Of a stretch of DNA of 64,000 nt, positions 10,608 to 23,668 are shown piece after piece. Source of the stretch: Benincasa hispida (Eukaryota > Streptophyta > Magnoliopsida > Cucurbitales > Cucurbitaceae). Each line of letters starts with the position of its first letter. Position 1 is the first letter of the stretch. The stretch spans positions 17,690,088 through 17,754,087 of the forward strand of contig NC_052359.1 in assembly GCF_009727055.1 (NCBI RefSeq), written 5' to 3'. The notes beneath the pieces were generated by a model. That model did no database searches. It saw only the letters and a list, made by a program, of their open reading frames with translations, and was not told the DNA's origin. The translations under genes were made by a program, and so were the position numbers.

Positions 10608-13600
10608 TTAAGAGAAAAAATGAGGATATTTGGCTCTCATTTTATGTTCGCTTTCTCAAGTTGCTTCTTCTACTGCATGGTTTCTCCACAACACTTTGAC
10701 TAGTGGAATTGTCTTGTTCCTCAATACCTGCACCTTCCTATCTATGATTTGTACAAGTTCTTCCTCATAGGATAAATTTTCCTTAAGTTGCAATGGTTGT
10801 GATTCTAGAACATGAGATGGGTCCGATATATATTTATTCAACATTGACACATGGAAGACATCATGTATCCTAGAAAGCTCCATTGGCAATGCCAAATGGT
10901 AGGCTGATGGGCCTATGCGTTCCAGAATTTCATATGGTCCTATATACCTCAGACTCAATTTCCTTTCTTACCAAAGCGTATCACTCCTTTCCAAGGAGAG
11001 AGCTTCAGGAAAACTCTATCTCCCACCTCGAATTCCAAATCTCGACGACGTTTGTCAACATAACTTTTTTTGTCAATCATGAGCTGTCTTAAGTTTCTCC
11101 CTAATGATTTTAATAGTATCGGTAGTGATTTGCACCAATTTTGGTCCGAAAAACTTCCTCTCACCAACTTCATCCCAACATACTAGGGTTCTACATTTCC
11201 TACCATAAAAAGCTTCATATGAAGCCATTTCAATAATGGAATGGTAACTGTTATTATATGCAAACTCTATCAGTGGAAGATGAGAATCCCAGTTGCCTAA
11301 ACTGCAGCACACAGGATCGGAGCATGTCTTCCAAAGTCTGTATAGTCCGTTCTGACTACCCATCTATCTGGGGATGGAATGCTGTTCTAAATTTAAGTTT
11401 AGTACCAAGGGCGTGTTGCAAGCTTGGCCAAAACTTTGACGTGAATCTACGATCTCGGTCAGAGACAATCGATACTGGTGCCCCATAGCGACTAACAACC
11501 TCTGCTACATACATCTTAGCCAATTTATCCAAAGAATAAGTGGCTTTAACTGGTAAAAATCTCGTTGTCTTNCAATCGATACTGGTGCTCCATAGCGACT
11601 AACAACCTCTGCTACATACATCTTAGCCAATTTATCCAAAGAATAAGTGGCTTTAACTGGTAAAAATCTCGTTGTCTTAGTCAATCTATCAATTATCAAC
11701 CAGATGCCATCATAACCATTCTGAGTGGGAGGAAGTCCAAATAAGAAGTCCATGGTAACATGCTCCCACTTCCATTCTGACACTGGGAGTGAGTTTAGGA
11801 GTCCAACTGTTTTCTGTCTGATAGGTTTAACCTACTGGCAAATCATGCATTTCAATACATATTAAACTATATCTCTTTTCATCCTTGGCCACCAGTAGAA
11901 CTATTTCAAAGTCCAATACATTTTCGTACTACCTAGATGTATTGTATAGGCCGAGCTATGGGCTTCCTCTAAAATCTCTTGCTTTATGTCCACCCTATTA
12001 GGGACACACACACGGTTATATCTTATTACAGCTCTGTCACTCCTTACATCATAACCTGTCTGATGACCTTGCTCCACTGTTTTTCGTATCTGCTTCAACA
12101 TTTCATCATTTTTTGTGCCTTAATAATCTTGTCAATTACGATACACCTTACCTGAATTTGTGCCATTAAACCTCCCTGGTTATCTACTACTAACACTGCA
12201 TCACAACCCTTTAGTTCACATAAAAGAGTTGAACTAATAGCATTTGATGAAGCCTTTGCGTATAATGCCTCCCTGCTCAATGCATCAGCTACCACATTAG
12301 CCTTGCCTGGATGATAATCAATGGTACATTCATAATCTTTGATCAGCTCTAGCCACCTTCTTTCATATTTAACTCCTTCAAATCAAAGACATACTTCAAG
12401 CTTTTATGATCTGTAAGTATGCGACATTTTTCCCCATACAAATAATGTCGCCAAATCTTTAGCACCAACACTATTGCTGCTAACTCTAGATCGTGTGTTG
12501 GGAAATTACATTCGTGTTGTTTCAACTGTCTGGAAGCATAAGCTATCACTTTACCCTTTTTCATAAGAACACACCCTTAGCCTTGGTGAGAAGCATCACA
12601 TTAAACTTCGTACTCGACACCAGGTATTAGAAGTGTTAAAATAGGTGCTGAAACTAATCTCCTTTTCAATTCCTGAAAATTCCGTTCACAATCCTCCGTC
12701 CACACAAATTTAGCATTCTTCTTGGTCAGAGTTTCTAATGGAAGTGCCAACTTCGAGAATGCCTCAACAAAACAGCGGTAATAACCTGCTAAACCCAGAA
12801 AGCTACGTACCTTAGTCATTGTCTTGGGTTGCTCCCATCTAAGTACTGCTTCTATTTTCTGTGGATCCACTGTAACACCTTTGGCTAAAATCACATGTCC
12901 AAGGAACATCACTTGCTCAACAAAACTCGCATTTTCTGAACTTTGCATACAATTTCCTATCTCGCAATGTCTGCAACACCGTTCTCAAGTGTTCAGCATG
13001 TTCTTCCTTACTCTTATAATAGATTAGTATATCATCAATAAACACAATTACAAACTGATCAAGGTAAGGATGAAATATCCTGTTCATCAAATCCATGAAT
13101 GTTGCAGGGGCATTTGTCAATCCAAACGACATTACTAAAAACTCATAATGCCCATACCTTGTCCTGAACGCTGTCTTTGGAATATCTGATTCCTTAATTT
13201 TCAACTGATGGTACCCCGACCGTAAGTCAATCTTGGAGAACCCCGAGGCATCCTTTAGCTGATCAAATAAATCATCAATCAGTGGCAAAGGATACTTATT
13301 ACATATTGTTACCTTATTTAACTGTTGATAATCAATATATAATCTTAGTGTACCATCCTTCTTCTTCACGAACAATACTGGAGCACCTCACGGAGAAACA
13401 CTGCGTCTAATGTAACCTTTATCCATCAGTTCCTGTAGCTGAGTTTTCAACTCTTTTAGTTTTGTCGGTGCCATTCTATACGATGCTTGAGAGATTGGAG
13501 TTGTTCCAGGCACTAAATCAATAGCAAACTCTATCTTTCTATCAGGTGGTAATCCTGACAAATCGTCTCGAAAAACATCTTGGAATTCTTGCACCACTGG

Positions 13601-14312
13601 TACATCTTCTAATTTCAACTTCTGATAAATTTGTTTATCTATCACATGAGCCAGGTAAGCAACACAACCCTTTCTTAACATCTTACCTGCCTTTAGTACA
13701 TAAATCACACGTGCAGGTAGGATTCGTCTATCACCTGTAAAATTCACTTCTACTTTTCCTGGTTGTTTAAACACTACCTCCTTTCGATGAAAATTTAAAG
13801 AGGCATGATATTTTGACAAGAAATTCATCCCTAGAATTATATCAAATTCCTGGATATGTAGGGGTATGAGGTCAGCAGACAATTCACTTCCATTAACACG
13901 TATTGTACATTCTTTATATACATCTTTAGCCACAAATGTTTCACCCAATGGCATACTAATTAACAACTCTTCTGGCAAACATTCTAACTTTTATTAACAC
14001 CCACAGAAAACACACATGACACAAAAGAATACGTAGCAACAGAGTCAATTAATACATGAGCAGGTTTATAAAAAAACAATTAACGTACCAGTCACGACAT
14101 CTGGTGTTTCATCAACTTCCTGTTGGGTCATTGCAGAAATTTTCCTTTAAGCAAGGGAGCGACCTACTGGTGCCTTCTGCTTAGCACTGCTCAAACCCTC
14201 GCCTTTGGAAGCTGTTGGCATAGCTGGCTGATCAACTGTTTGAGAAGTGGTTCTTTGAGTAGTATTGCCCTTACCAGGAACCTAAATTAGATTTATACTT
14301 GGGTCTAGTTTA
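10608..14312 (-). pseudogene. M1 gag tail plus pol, degenerate chromovirus
   Basis: Read from 14312 down: tail of gag, protease, RT, RNase H, integrase, chromodomain. The protease lies at about 14100-13680; its active-site tetrad reads DSVA where DSGA is expected, and stops and shifts surround it. The segment 13978-13388 runs to the RT entry (RKGCVAYLAH). RT (13375-12917) keeps FIDDILIY. RNase H (12948-12349) is followed by integrase in pieces (12295 to about 10960), with the first two Asp regions ([17 protein letters not shown]) and the Glu region (SERTIQTLED) recognisable in different frames. The chromodomain (about 10760-10608) keeps KVLWRNHAVEEAT, then a stop. At least six frame breaks. 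The front of gag, primer site and 5' LTR are missing beyond about 14312, where A1 begins. Same lineage as P1. Confidence 0.85.
11466..11678. other. Assembly join: single N between two 106-bp near-identical copies
   Basis: The N at 11572 is flanked by 11466-11571 and 11573-11678, which are the same integrase sequence with one visible difference. This is the pattern of two contig ends that overlap but were not merged. It artificially duplicates part of the M1 integrase. Confidence 0.9.
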
Positions 14313-14313
14313 G

Positions 14314-14492
14314 GAAAACATGAACGTCATTAGAAGGAATTGTGTGCATTCTGCTGCGAATACCTGGTTCCCCAATGCGTTACATTTACTTAAATGCATC
14401 AAAGCATAAATGCATCACTTATACTTGGAACTTATTTATCCAATTTGTTTTACACAATACACTCCTAGAGCAAATCACGATAGCACTGAACA
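14314..14492 (+). mobile_element. 5' LTR remnant of Athila-like element A1
   Basis: About 180 bp of LTR end, closing ..CACTGAACA at 14492, seven bases-scale upstream of a tRNA-Asp primer site. The left boundary is approximate: the gag coding trace of M1 can be followed to about 14312. No duplicate of this LTR was seen downstream of A1, so the element is truncated at both ends. Confidence 0.6.
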
Positions 14493-14498
14493 AGTTTT

Positions 14499-14516
14499 TG
14501 GCGTCGTTACCGGGGA
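14499..14516 (+). other. Primer-binding site of A1 (tRNA-Asp type)
   Basis: TGGCGTCGTTACCGGGGA matches, at 16 of 18 positions, the site complementary to the 3' end of plant tRNA-Asp used by Athila-type elements. Both differences are transitions (C to T, G to A), as expected from decay of methylated cytosine. Confidence 0.85.
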
Positions 14517-14615
14517 TTCAGAAACAAAACTAACCAGAAATTTTTTTTTGTATCTGTTGTAGGAACACTTCAGCCGAGGGAGTATTACAAGCTACGCCTA
14601 AGCTTGTGAACGTTT

Positions 14616-16274
14616 ATGAGCAGGGAGAGCACTCCTGAATTTAGATATGACCCCGAGATTGAAAGAACCTTCCAGCGTCGGAACCGATCTAACCGTCGTC
14701 GAAGAACAGGCAAATCAACAACTAGCTCATGCTGCGTAGAATCCAATCCTGATGGTGAATAGCAGAACGCGTCCCATGAGGGAGTACGCATCCCATGTAC
14801 TGTATGATTTCTCTCCAGGAATCATATACCCAACGCTAGATGGAACCAGGTTCGAGATGAAATCTATTATGCTTCAAATGCTCCAGTCTGCTGGACAATT
14901 TGGGGGTGGTCATGGTGAAGATTCTCATGCCCACATGAAGCGTTTCCTGGAAATGTGTAATTCATTTGTGATTCCTGGAATCACCCCAGAGGTGATCAGG
15001 CTATCCTTGTTTCCCTATTCTTTGCGTGATGACACAAAACAATGGGTGAGCTCACTGAAGCCTGGTGAAATCACCACCTGGGAGAAGTTTGTGGAAAAAT
15101 TTATGCAAAAATACTTCCCACCTATAACTAACGCGAGGAGGCGTCGAGAGATTATGAACTTTGAACAAGAAGATGTTGAGACTTTAAGCGTCGCATTGGA
15201 GCGTTTTAAGGGCTTGGTCAAGCATTGCCCGAACCATGGACTACCTCTAACTATCCAAATGGAGACTTTCTATGGAGGACTGAATAAAGCATCGCAGATG
15301 GCAGCAGACGTAGCAGCAGCTGGTGGACTCATGGAAAAATCTTACACTGAGGCTAAAAAGATACTAGACAGCATTACTAAACACAATATGGAATGGGTGG
15401 ATGATACGTATGATGGAAGAGCTGATAGGAAGAAGAGATCTCAGAATGTTAATTCTATCGATTCCAACACAATAGCCACACTTTCTGCTCAAGTGGCTAC
15501 GATGACCAACCTTCTGTAGAACATAACGCTGGGAAAAGCATCAAATCAACAATAGGTGAATCAGATAGAGGCATTTGGGCAGCCCATGGTTAGCTGTGTG
15601 GGCTGTGGAGATCCTCACTCCTATGCTGAATGTCCACAAAACCCTCAGTCAGTATGCTTCATCAAAAATAACCATTTTCTAATACATATAACCTTGGATG
15701 GAGAAACCATCCGAATTTTTCTTGGACAAGAGGAGATCATCAGAAGCACCACTCGAGGGCGAACCATCAGCAAAGGAATGAATCGCGGCATGCATTTCAA
15801 CAAACGGATCAACAACATCAACAGCCCTTTAATAAAGGAAGACAGACGTCGAGCTCAGGATCTCCGCTTGAGAACCTATTGAAGGAGTACATAGCCCAGA
15901 ATGATGCATTGCTGAAAAGTCAAGCATCATCTATTAGAAACCTGGAAATTCAGGTAGGGCAGATAGCGAGCGAGTTGAAAAACAGGCAGCCTGAAGTTCT
16001 ACCTAGCAATACTGAAACACTTGGGAACAATAATGGGAAGGAGCAATGTCACGTGGTGACGCTGCGAAGTGGAAGAGCTCTTGAAGAAAGAAGAATGAAT
16101 CTAAGAAATAGCAGTCCTTTGGAAGAAGGCATCACACCTTCAATGGATCAGGAAGAAAGAACACCCGAGACTACGAGCCATTCAGAACCCAATACGTCTA
16201 CTACCAGAAAGCCTGAGGTGACTTTGAACGCAGCATTCCCTAGGCATCTGATGAAGAAGAATGATGAACAATAA
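14616..16274 (+). pseudogene. A1 gag, degenerate Athila-type
   Basis: Possible start ATG at 14616 (MSRESTPEFRYDPEIE). A frame change near 14700 and a stop at about 14739 precede the main open stretch (14752-15519), which holds the retrotransposon-gag domain: YDFSPGIIYPTLDG, MLQSAGQFGG, FPYSLRDDTKQWVSSL, KYFPPITNARRRREI. After a stop at 15519 the nucleocapsid zone (15556 on) has a Cys-His cluster, CVGCGDPHSYAEC, that lacks one residue of the classic knuckle. A shift near 15700 leads to the last part (15879-16274), with the coiled, conserved SIRNLEIQVGQIASELKNR and the closing HVVTLRSGR motif. Same architecture as A2 and A3. Confidence 0.85.
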
Positions 16275-19200
16275 TTCAAGCACATTCTTGAGCTTCTAAA
16301 GCAACCGAATATCAACATTCCACTGATAGAGGCTTTGTAGAAGATGCCAACATATGTCAAATTTTTTAAGGACATCTTGACGAAGAAGAGAATAGTCAGT
16401 GAGAAGGAAGTAATAGCACTAATGCAGGAGTGCAATGCGTTAGTAAGCAATAGTCTACCAAAGAAACAGAAGGACCCTGGGAGCTTCACAGTTCCTTGTT
16501 CGATAAGAGGATTGGATGTGGGTCATGCGTTGTGCGATCTAGGAGCTAGCATTAATCTCATGCCACTTTCAATTTTTAAGAAATTGGGGATTGGCAAAGC
16601 ACAACCTACTTCTGTTACTCTTCAGCTCGCTGATAGAACAATTAAGTACCCAGAAGGGAAGATTAAAGACATTTTGGTGAAGGTTGGCAATCTCATATTC
16701 CCAGCAGACTTTATTATCTTGGACTATGAAGCAGATAGGAAGGTACCAATTATCCTTGGACGCCCCTTCTTAGCTACTGGGAAAGTTTTAATTGACGTGC
16801 ATAAAGGCGAATTAACTATGCGCGTGGGCAATGAGGAGGTGAAGTTTAATGTGCTCAACGCATTAAAGTTCCCAGATAGTGAAGATTGTCAACTAAACAG
16901 TATTGAGTTGCCTGAAGAAGAGACTGATGTATGTGTGGTCCTTGCATTGGAGGAGAACCTAGAAGAATCAGAGCCGCCAAGTCTGAGTGAGCAGTGGACA
17001 AAACCAACGCGTCCATCACTTGAAGAACCACCAGAACTCGAGTTGAAGCAGTTACCTGGATACTTGAAATATGCATTCCTTGGATCCAACATCACTTTAC
17101 ATGTGATCATTTCCGAAAATATTACAGAGCCTAATGAGCAATCTCTCTTGCAGATGCTGAAAAAGCACAGGCGTGCAATAGGCTGGACGCTTGCGAATAT
17201 CCGTGGCATTAGTCCATCTTATTGCATGCATAAGATTAGGCTGGAAGAAGGGAAGTCGGGGTCAATCGAGCCTCAAAGAAGGTTGAACCCCATAATGAAA
17301 GAAGTGGTTAAGAAAGAAATTCTAAAATTGTTGGACGCAGGAGTTATTTATCCTATATCCGATAGTAGCTGGGTAAGTCCAGTCCAATGCATTCCCAAAA
17401 AAGGGGGGAATGACCGTGAAAGTCAATAGCAACAATGAACTCATACCCTTGAGGACTGTCATGGGCTGGCCAATCTGTATGGATTACAGGAAACTCAATG
17501 CAGCAACTAAGAAAGACCACTTCCTCCCTTCCTTTCATCGATCAAATGCTTGACAAACTTGCGGGCAAAGAATTTTATTGCTTTCTCGATGGATACTCTG
17601 GTTACAACCAGATTCTGATAGATCCGAAAGATCAGGAGAAGACTATGTTTACTTTTCCCTTTGGAACATTTGCATTCAGACGCATGCCCTTTGGGCTGTA
17701 ATGCACCTTGGACATTTCAAAGATGTATGATGGCTATCTTCTATGACTTCCTAGAAAAGACCGTTGAACACTTCATGGATGATTTTTCAGTCTTTGGAGA
17801 CTCATTCCAGTCATGCCTAGATAATTTGAAGGCCGTCCTTGCTCAATGTGAGGAAACAAACTTGGTGCTTAATTAGGAATAATGTCACTTCATGGTGACT
17901 GAAGGAATTGTCTTAGGTCATAAAGTATCTAAGGTTGGCTTGGAAGTAGATGAAGCCAAAATAGATGTCATAGCAAAACTTCCACCACCATCAAATGTTA
18001 AAACTTTACGAAGTTTTCTAGGGCATGCCGTCTTTTATAGACGGTTCGTTAGAGGATTCTCTCAGATTGCGCAACCTCTGAGCGCATTATTTGAGGCGAA
18101 CCAGCCCTATGACTTTAATGAAGACTGCACTGACGTGTTTGAAGCCTTGAAGTATGCGTTGATGACAACCCTAGTACTGATAGAACCAGACTGGACGCAG
18201 CGCTTTATTCTCATGTGCGATGCGAGTGATGTGGCAGTAGGAACAATGTTAGGACAGAAGAAAGGTAATTTGATACACCCCATCTCCTACACGTCCAAAA
18301 CACTAAATGACGCTCAGGAACACTACACCACTATTGAAAAAGAAATGTTGGCTGTAGTGTTTGGCATTGAAAAGTTTCGATCTTACTTAGTTGGTGCGTC
18401 GGCCACCATATACACCGCCATAAAATTCCTGATGAGCAAAAAGGACGCGAAGCCAAGGTTGATAAGATGGGTGCTGCTGCTACAGGAGTTTGATATTCAT
18501 ATCCAGGATAGAAAGGGAACAGAAAATCAGGTGGCTGACCACCTGTTCAGGCTAGAGAATCAAGAAATGCAAGCCCAAGAAAGTGAAATCAAAGATGCAT
18601 TTCTTGATGAAAGCCTGTTTAATTATTTAACCACCAAGCAATTCCTTGGGAACTTCAACTCTCAGCAAAATAAATGGTTAATTCATGACAACAAGTTTTA
18701 TTTTTGGGATGAACCGTTTCTATATAAACAAGGCCCTGACTCCATAATGCGTTGATGCATTCCGGAGGAGGAGACATAACGTATTTTAGCTGAGTGTCAT
18801 GACTCTTCTTACAGAGGGCATTTCGGTGGGCAAAGAACCACAGCGAAGGTCCTTCAAAGTGGATACTTTTGGCCTACCCTCTTTAAAGACACGAGGGAGT
18901 TTGTTTGAAAATGTGACCCCTGTCAACGCACCGGGAATATTTCTTTAAGGGACGCAATGCCCTTGAACAATATTCTTGAAGTTGAGCTGTTTGATGTTTT
19001 GGGCATAGATTTTATAGGACCTTTTCCCCCGTCCTATGGCCAACAGTACATCCTCCTTACAGTAGATTATGTATCTAAGTGGGTAGAAGCAGTAGCCTGT
19101 GCTAGGAATGATGCGTTCACTGTATCTAACTTTCTTACTAGAAACATCTTTACACGCTATGGAATGCCAAGAGCCCTGATAAGTGACGAAGCACGCACTT

Positions 19201-19855
19201 TATTAATCGCATCATTTCCAAATTACTTGCAAAATATAATGTCAAGCACAAGATCGTCATTGCTTAACACACACAAACAAACGGTCAAGCGGAAGTATCA
19301 AATCGAAAAATCAAGTCTATACTGGAGAAAGTCGTCAATGCAACGCGGAAGGATTGGGCACAAAGGCTAGATGAAGCGCTCTAGGCCTATAGAACTGCTT
19401 ACAAAACTCCTATAGGTATGTCTCAATACTCTCTTGTATTTGGAAAAGCCTGTCATTTACCTTTAGAGTTGGAGCACAAGGCGTTTTGAGCAGTTAAGAA
19501 GTTAAATAGGAACTTGGATGCCACGGGCACTCAACGCAAACTTCAGCTCAACGAGCTCGAAGAGTGGCGATTGAGCGCGTACGAGAACAATAAGCTATAC
19601 AAGGAAAAGACAAAGTGTTGGCATGACCAACGCATCAGTAAGAAAGAACTTGTTGTTGGCCAAAAAGTTCTATTGTTCAATTCACATCTACGTTTGTTTC
19701 CAGGAAAAACAAAATCCAGGTGGTCAGGACCTTTTATCATTAAGACAATCTTTCCCTATGGAGCTGTTGAAATAATGCGAGAAGATGGCACTAACGCATT
19801 CAAAGTAAACAGCCAGAGAGTGAAGCCTTACTTTGAAGATGGACTGGAAAGCTAA
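16275..19855 (+). pseudogene. A1 pol, degenerate Athila-type (PR, RT, RNase H, integrase)
   Basis: The longest open stretch (16344-17429) contains the protease with active site DLGA (Asp codon at 16536) followed by SINLMP, and the RT front (ANIRGISPSYCMHKI). A frame change at about 17405 starts a run of shifts and stops through RT; the catalytic box is FMDD (about 17777). RNase H with the connecting region is open from 17892 to 18755. A stop splits the HHCC finger (about 18780-18950). Integrase shows GIDFIGPF and LISDEA at 18957-19200, then shifts; its C-terminal part is open at 19514-19855. Integrase would insert the cDNA, but this copy cannot encode it. Pol order (PR-RT-RH-IN) and FMDD are as in Athila. 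Confidence 0.87.
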
Positions 19856-20270
19856 AAGTCATCTCTCGCACTACACGAAGCCAATTGAAGCCCGCATCGA
19901 AGTATCCCTGCATTTGCATCGCCATATATTCCAGGGATGCTTCCTCTGTCCTTATCTTTTTGCATTCTATATTTTACGACACGTTTAAGTTTGTTGATTT
20001 ATTTGTTTGGTTGTTTTAAGATTGTTCTTTGTTTTTGCTTTTATAAAAATTGGAAACTTATTTGTTTTTCTTTAAAAAATTGTGTATAAATGAGTTAGGA
20101 ATAACGGACGCGTTAGACGTAAGTCTAACGCATGGCCCATTTGAAGGGACGCATCTCGAGAACACAAAAAACACTCGAGTATTTAGATAACCGAGACGTC
20201 CCTTTAGCTTTACATTTATTGCAGACATCAGGCGCCGTCTGACATCAGCCACTAACCCTCTCTATCAGCC
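19856..20270 (+). other. Non-coding spacer between A1 pol and the downstream ORF
   Basis: No ORF of interest. AT-rich at 19960-20100, then sequence leading into a TATA-like box. A3 has an equivalent spacer at 45521-45943. Confidence 0.6.
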
Positions 20271-20278
20271 TATAAAAT
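20271..20278 (+). promoter_or_regulatory. TATA-like box of A1's downstream ORF
   Basis: TATAAAAT at 20271 lies 132 bases before the ATG at 20403. Between them is a pyrimidine- and A-rich leader typical of a plant 5' UTR (CTCTCAAGCTCTCTGAAAC). A3 has a comparable box at a comparable distance, which suggests a subgenomic promoter. Function is inferred. Confidence 0.5.
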
Positions 20279-20402
20279 AACCCAACGATTCAAAGCCTTA
20301 TTATTCTTCATTTTCACTCTCAAGCTCTCTGAAACTAAAGAAAGAAAAAAAAAACCTCTCCATCTCCCTCGTTTCCGATCTACTCGAGATTCTTTGGCCA
20401 CG

Positions 20403-23005
20403 ATGTCGTTCGCCTCAGATAGTCAGAACCAGATCGTGATCTTTGAGAATGACTCACCGGTAAGCTCATTTTCATCGTCTTCTATTTCGATTTCACCTCC
20501 CCCGAGCCCTAGAAAAACCACCAAAACCCTCACCCAAACCAAACCCATACACGGCGAAACCACCTCTTCCCAGCGACCGCTTGTTTCGAAACCTTCCTTA
20601 GCCACCAGAAACTCTCTTCCAAAGCCTCCAAAGCCATCGTCACCCCTTTGGCCAAGATCTCTCAACCTAAACCTACAACCCCTCAGCCAAAACCCAAAAC
20701 TACCCCCAAGCCAAGGGCTAAGACACCTGCAAAACCAAGGACGCGTCCGTCATCTACGACCGCCTCCAAACCCTACACTAAGCCTGCCCCACCACCAGTC
20801 ATCCCTAACATCACTATGGTGGGTGCAATGCATAATCCACTCCTAATCTACGTCCACAACGCACCATCACGAGCTGTGCGTTCACCACCCCCACTTTCTA
20901 TCGAGCCCTTGGCCACCATTTATCCAGTGGAGTCAGACGCATCGAGCCAACCACCTCATTCGCACATCCTCATATCTTCCCCTGGGACGCCTCATACCCC
21001 AGTAGGCACCCCTTCATTTACTCCAGCCATACCACCCTCTGAAAGTCCTGCGTCAGAGCGCAATCATGAAGAATTGGCAGAATTGGCTCGACTGGACGAG
21101 CAAGAGGTTTTCGGTGCGATCTTGGCGTTCCTCAATCAAAGCCAATAGGAAGAGCAGGTGATGCGTTCAGACCCACCTAACGCATCACTCAAGTTAGATG
21201 AAGCGGAGTGATATGCCATGATGCTTGAAGAAGAATTAGAAGAAGAAGAAAGGGAAGAAGAAAATAGAGAAGGGAGAGTTGGTCCTGACGCGTCTCAACC
21301 ATGCCCATCCGACGTGAATGAAGGGCCTTTAAAATAAAAAAGAGTAACAAGAAAAAGAAGATTGATATTGGAGGAAGAAGAAGATGAGCAATCTGCATCC
21401 GGACCTGAGGGTGCAACGCATGAAAACAGCTCAAGGCACGATGTACTAGAGTAGGAATTGGAAAACTACTAGCCTGCAAGGCAAGGGCGAAGGAAGACGG
21501 ATCTCCAAAGGGAATTGGAGAATGAACTAAGAGAACTGGAAAGGGAAACAAAAGAGCATGCGGCAGGAAAATGCAAGGTAATTGACGCGTTACCTAAGAA
21601 GATCTCGGGAAGAAAGCGTCAATTTAATGACATACTCGTAGAGAAGGGCTTCTTTCTCGAACGCCGCCCACTACCAATTTACATAACTGAGACAATAAAT
21701 GCATTGGGGTGGAATAAGTTCTGCGTTGGGCACACCCGTATCTAGCCCAACCTCGTCAGCATGTTCTACAATAGTGAGTTTGATATGGAGAAGAACACAA
21801 CTTTTGTTGACGGGGTGTTAGTGCTCTTCTCAGCAGACAAAATAAACGAAGTGTTCAACATTGACAGTAATCCAGACGCGGAAGGAAATCGCATCTTAGA
21901 GCAGCCAACGCCAAGCCAATTAGAAGATGCGTTAAGGACGGTAGCCAAACTTGGAAGCAAATGGAAAACATCGAGAAACAGGGCAAAAATGTTAGCTTCC
22001 AGGAATTTAACACCAGACGCGAATTTGTGGTATTACTTGATCAAACGGAGCATCATGCCTACAACGCATGATGAGACATTATCAAAGGAACGCATCCTGG
22101 CTACCTATTACGTCATGCAGTGCATCCCTTTGGATGTTGGAAGAATTATAAGGGATCAGATCAAAGACATCAAGACTAAGCCACGAGGGCAACTCTACTT
22201 TCCATGGTTGATCTGTGCACTATGTGAATGCGGGGACATCCCTCTGAGGGATGATCATGAAGATATCGATGGCTTGATAGACATAAAGTTAGTAAGGTGT
22301 CTACTTCGCGGTTCAGCGCATCAACCTACCTTACCTGCCAAGGAAGTGAAAACCAAGCCTCGATCATCCAAATGCGCCCCCAAAAGAAGACGCGTCCAGA
22401 TTGTTGAACACAGCGATGAAGCTTCAGAACACGAAGAACATGAAGCTGAGCTTGAACTTCTGGCTGAAGAAGCGCAACCATCCCTCAATCTTACTTTCCA
22501 TGACTCACCATTGGCCCCGCCAGAAGGGAGTCCTGATCAAACGCACCAAGAACCAACTCATATAGATCAGGACATCCCTTATTCCCCTCCTTCGCCCTAA
22601 CCAAGTCCAATTCCCAACTTTGTGCCTCCTCCAATAATTTTTAAGCCAACTGGGCTAGGGTCAAGCAACGCAACAAATTTTGAAGACCCAGTTGGAAGAA
22701 ATAAAGAACCAACACCACCTCAACGCAGCGTAGACTTAGAAGAGTTGAAAACTTTTATCAGTGATCAACTCAGACCACTAGCCACATCTATCGAAGGTCT
22801 TCAGCAATAGAATTGGGTTCTAAAGGATTATCTAAGACAACAAACAAGACGGATGCAAGACCAATTTGTTTACAAAACGCAATACATCAATCAGGTCTTG
22901 GTTGGAATGTTTGCTCTGCCTCCACTACCTGCCCATCTTAGAAACCCCTTGCATTTCATGGATGAAGACCCTGAGGAAGAACGTAGAGATGATGCGCCAG
23001 CGTAA
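20403..23005 (+). pseudogene. A1 downstream ORF (Athila env-position, 'putative plant transposon protein'-like), degenerate
   Basis: Start ATG at 20403 (MSFASDSQNQIVIFEN). The front is a Ser/Pro-rich low-complexity region; a shift near 20640 moves to the frame of 20648-21148, Pro/Lys-rich, ending LARLDEQEVFGAILAFLNQ. Next comes a Glu-rich segment with stops (21149-21515), then the conserved globular part (21515-22600, one stop at 21745): YITETINALGWNKF, VDGVLVLFSADKINEVFNID, LWYYLIKRSIMPTTHDETLS, RGQLYFPWLICALCE. The C-terminal part (22622-23005, stop at 22808) ends NPLHFMDEDPEEE, matching the end of the A3 ORF. This position downstream of integrase is where Athila carries its env-like ORF. 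I see no signal peptide and no clear membrane span, so an envelope role is not supported here. Confidence 0.75.
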
Positions 23006-23668
23006 TAGAGTTTTGGGGTGTTCGATTATTTTTATATTTTGATTTAATTGTTCTTTTGTAACTGCTTGACTTGTTGTTAACTTCATGTGGACTTATGAGA
23101 ATGAATGAGAAATTCTTATCATTTTGTTCCTTGCGTTTGTCCTTGGCATACTAAATTTTTGTTCTTTAGATATTTTCTAAGTCTTGTGCTCTGCTTGACC
23201 TCAATGATATCAACTATATGAAATCTATAAGTATAGAGTAGGCGTTAGGAAAATCAACAAGGCCTGAACCTCTATAAAAAGGTTATGTTTACCTTCTAAC
23301 GCGTGCAATCTTTAATTCTTAAACTCCTTTAAAACTCTCAAATCCTTTTTGAAATTTTGTTTCTCTTTTAGCAATGTGGATTTAGCTCGTCTCCAAATTT
23401 CGGATGAGTAGCTCATCTCCAAATTTGAGGATAAAGGAAATCTGAGTTAAGATGCGTCAAATGAATACATCATAAGGAAAAGGGGACAAAATAAGAAAAA
23501 TATTAAACGCGACTCCTCTGTCATTACATTAAAAGAAAAACCTTAAAATGGCATGAGTTTATTTTGAACAAGCACTTAGCATCCCATATAACTCCTCTAT
23601 CTAGTCTGAAGAAATTATATCTTGAAACGCATGAATATTAGATATGAGTTTAGTTATGAAGCGTTGAG
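23006..23668 (+). other. A1 3' non-coding tail, truncated
   Basis: AT-rich DNA after the downstream ORF, with a small direct repeat (AGCTCGTCTCCAAATTT / AGCTCATCTCCAAATTT near 23376 and 23411). No polypurine tract or A1 3' LTR is visible before type-B LTR sequence starts at about 23669. Confidence 0.5.

Noticed and set aside
20423..20665. Minus-strand ORFs opposite the downstream ORF of A1 (also 16148-16489 and 39383-39733)
   Set aside because: Shadows of the coding strand, without family motifs of their own.
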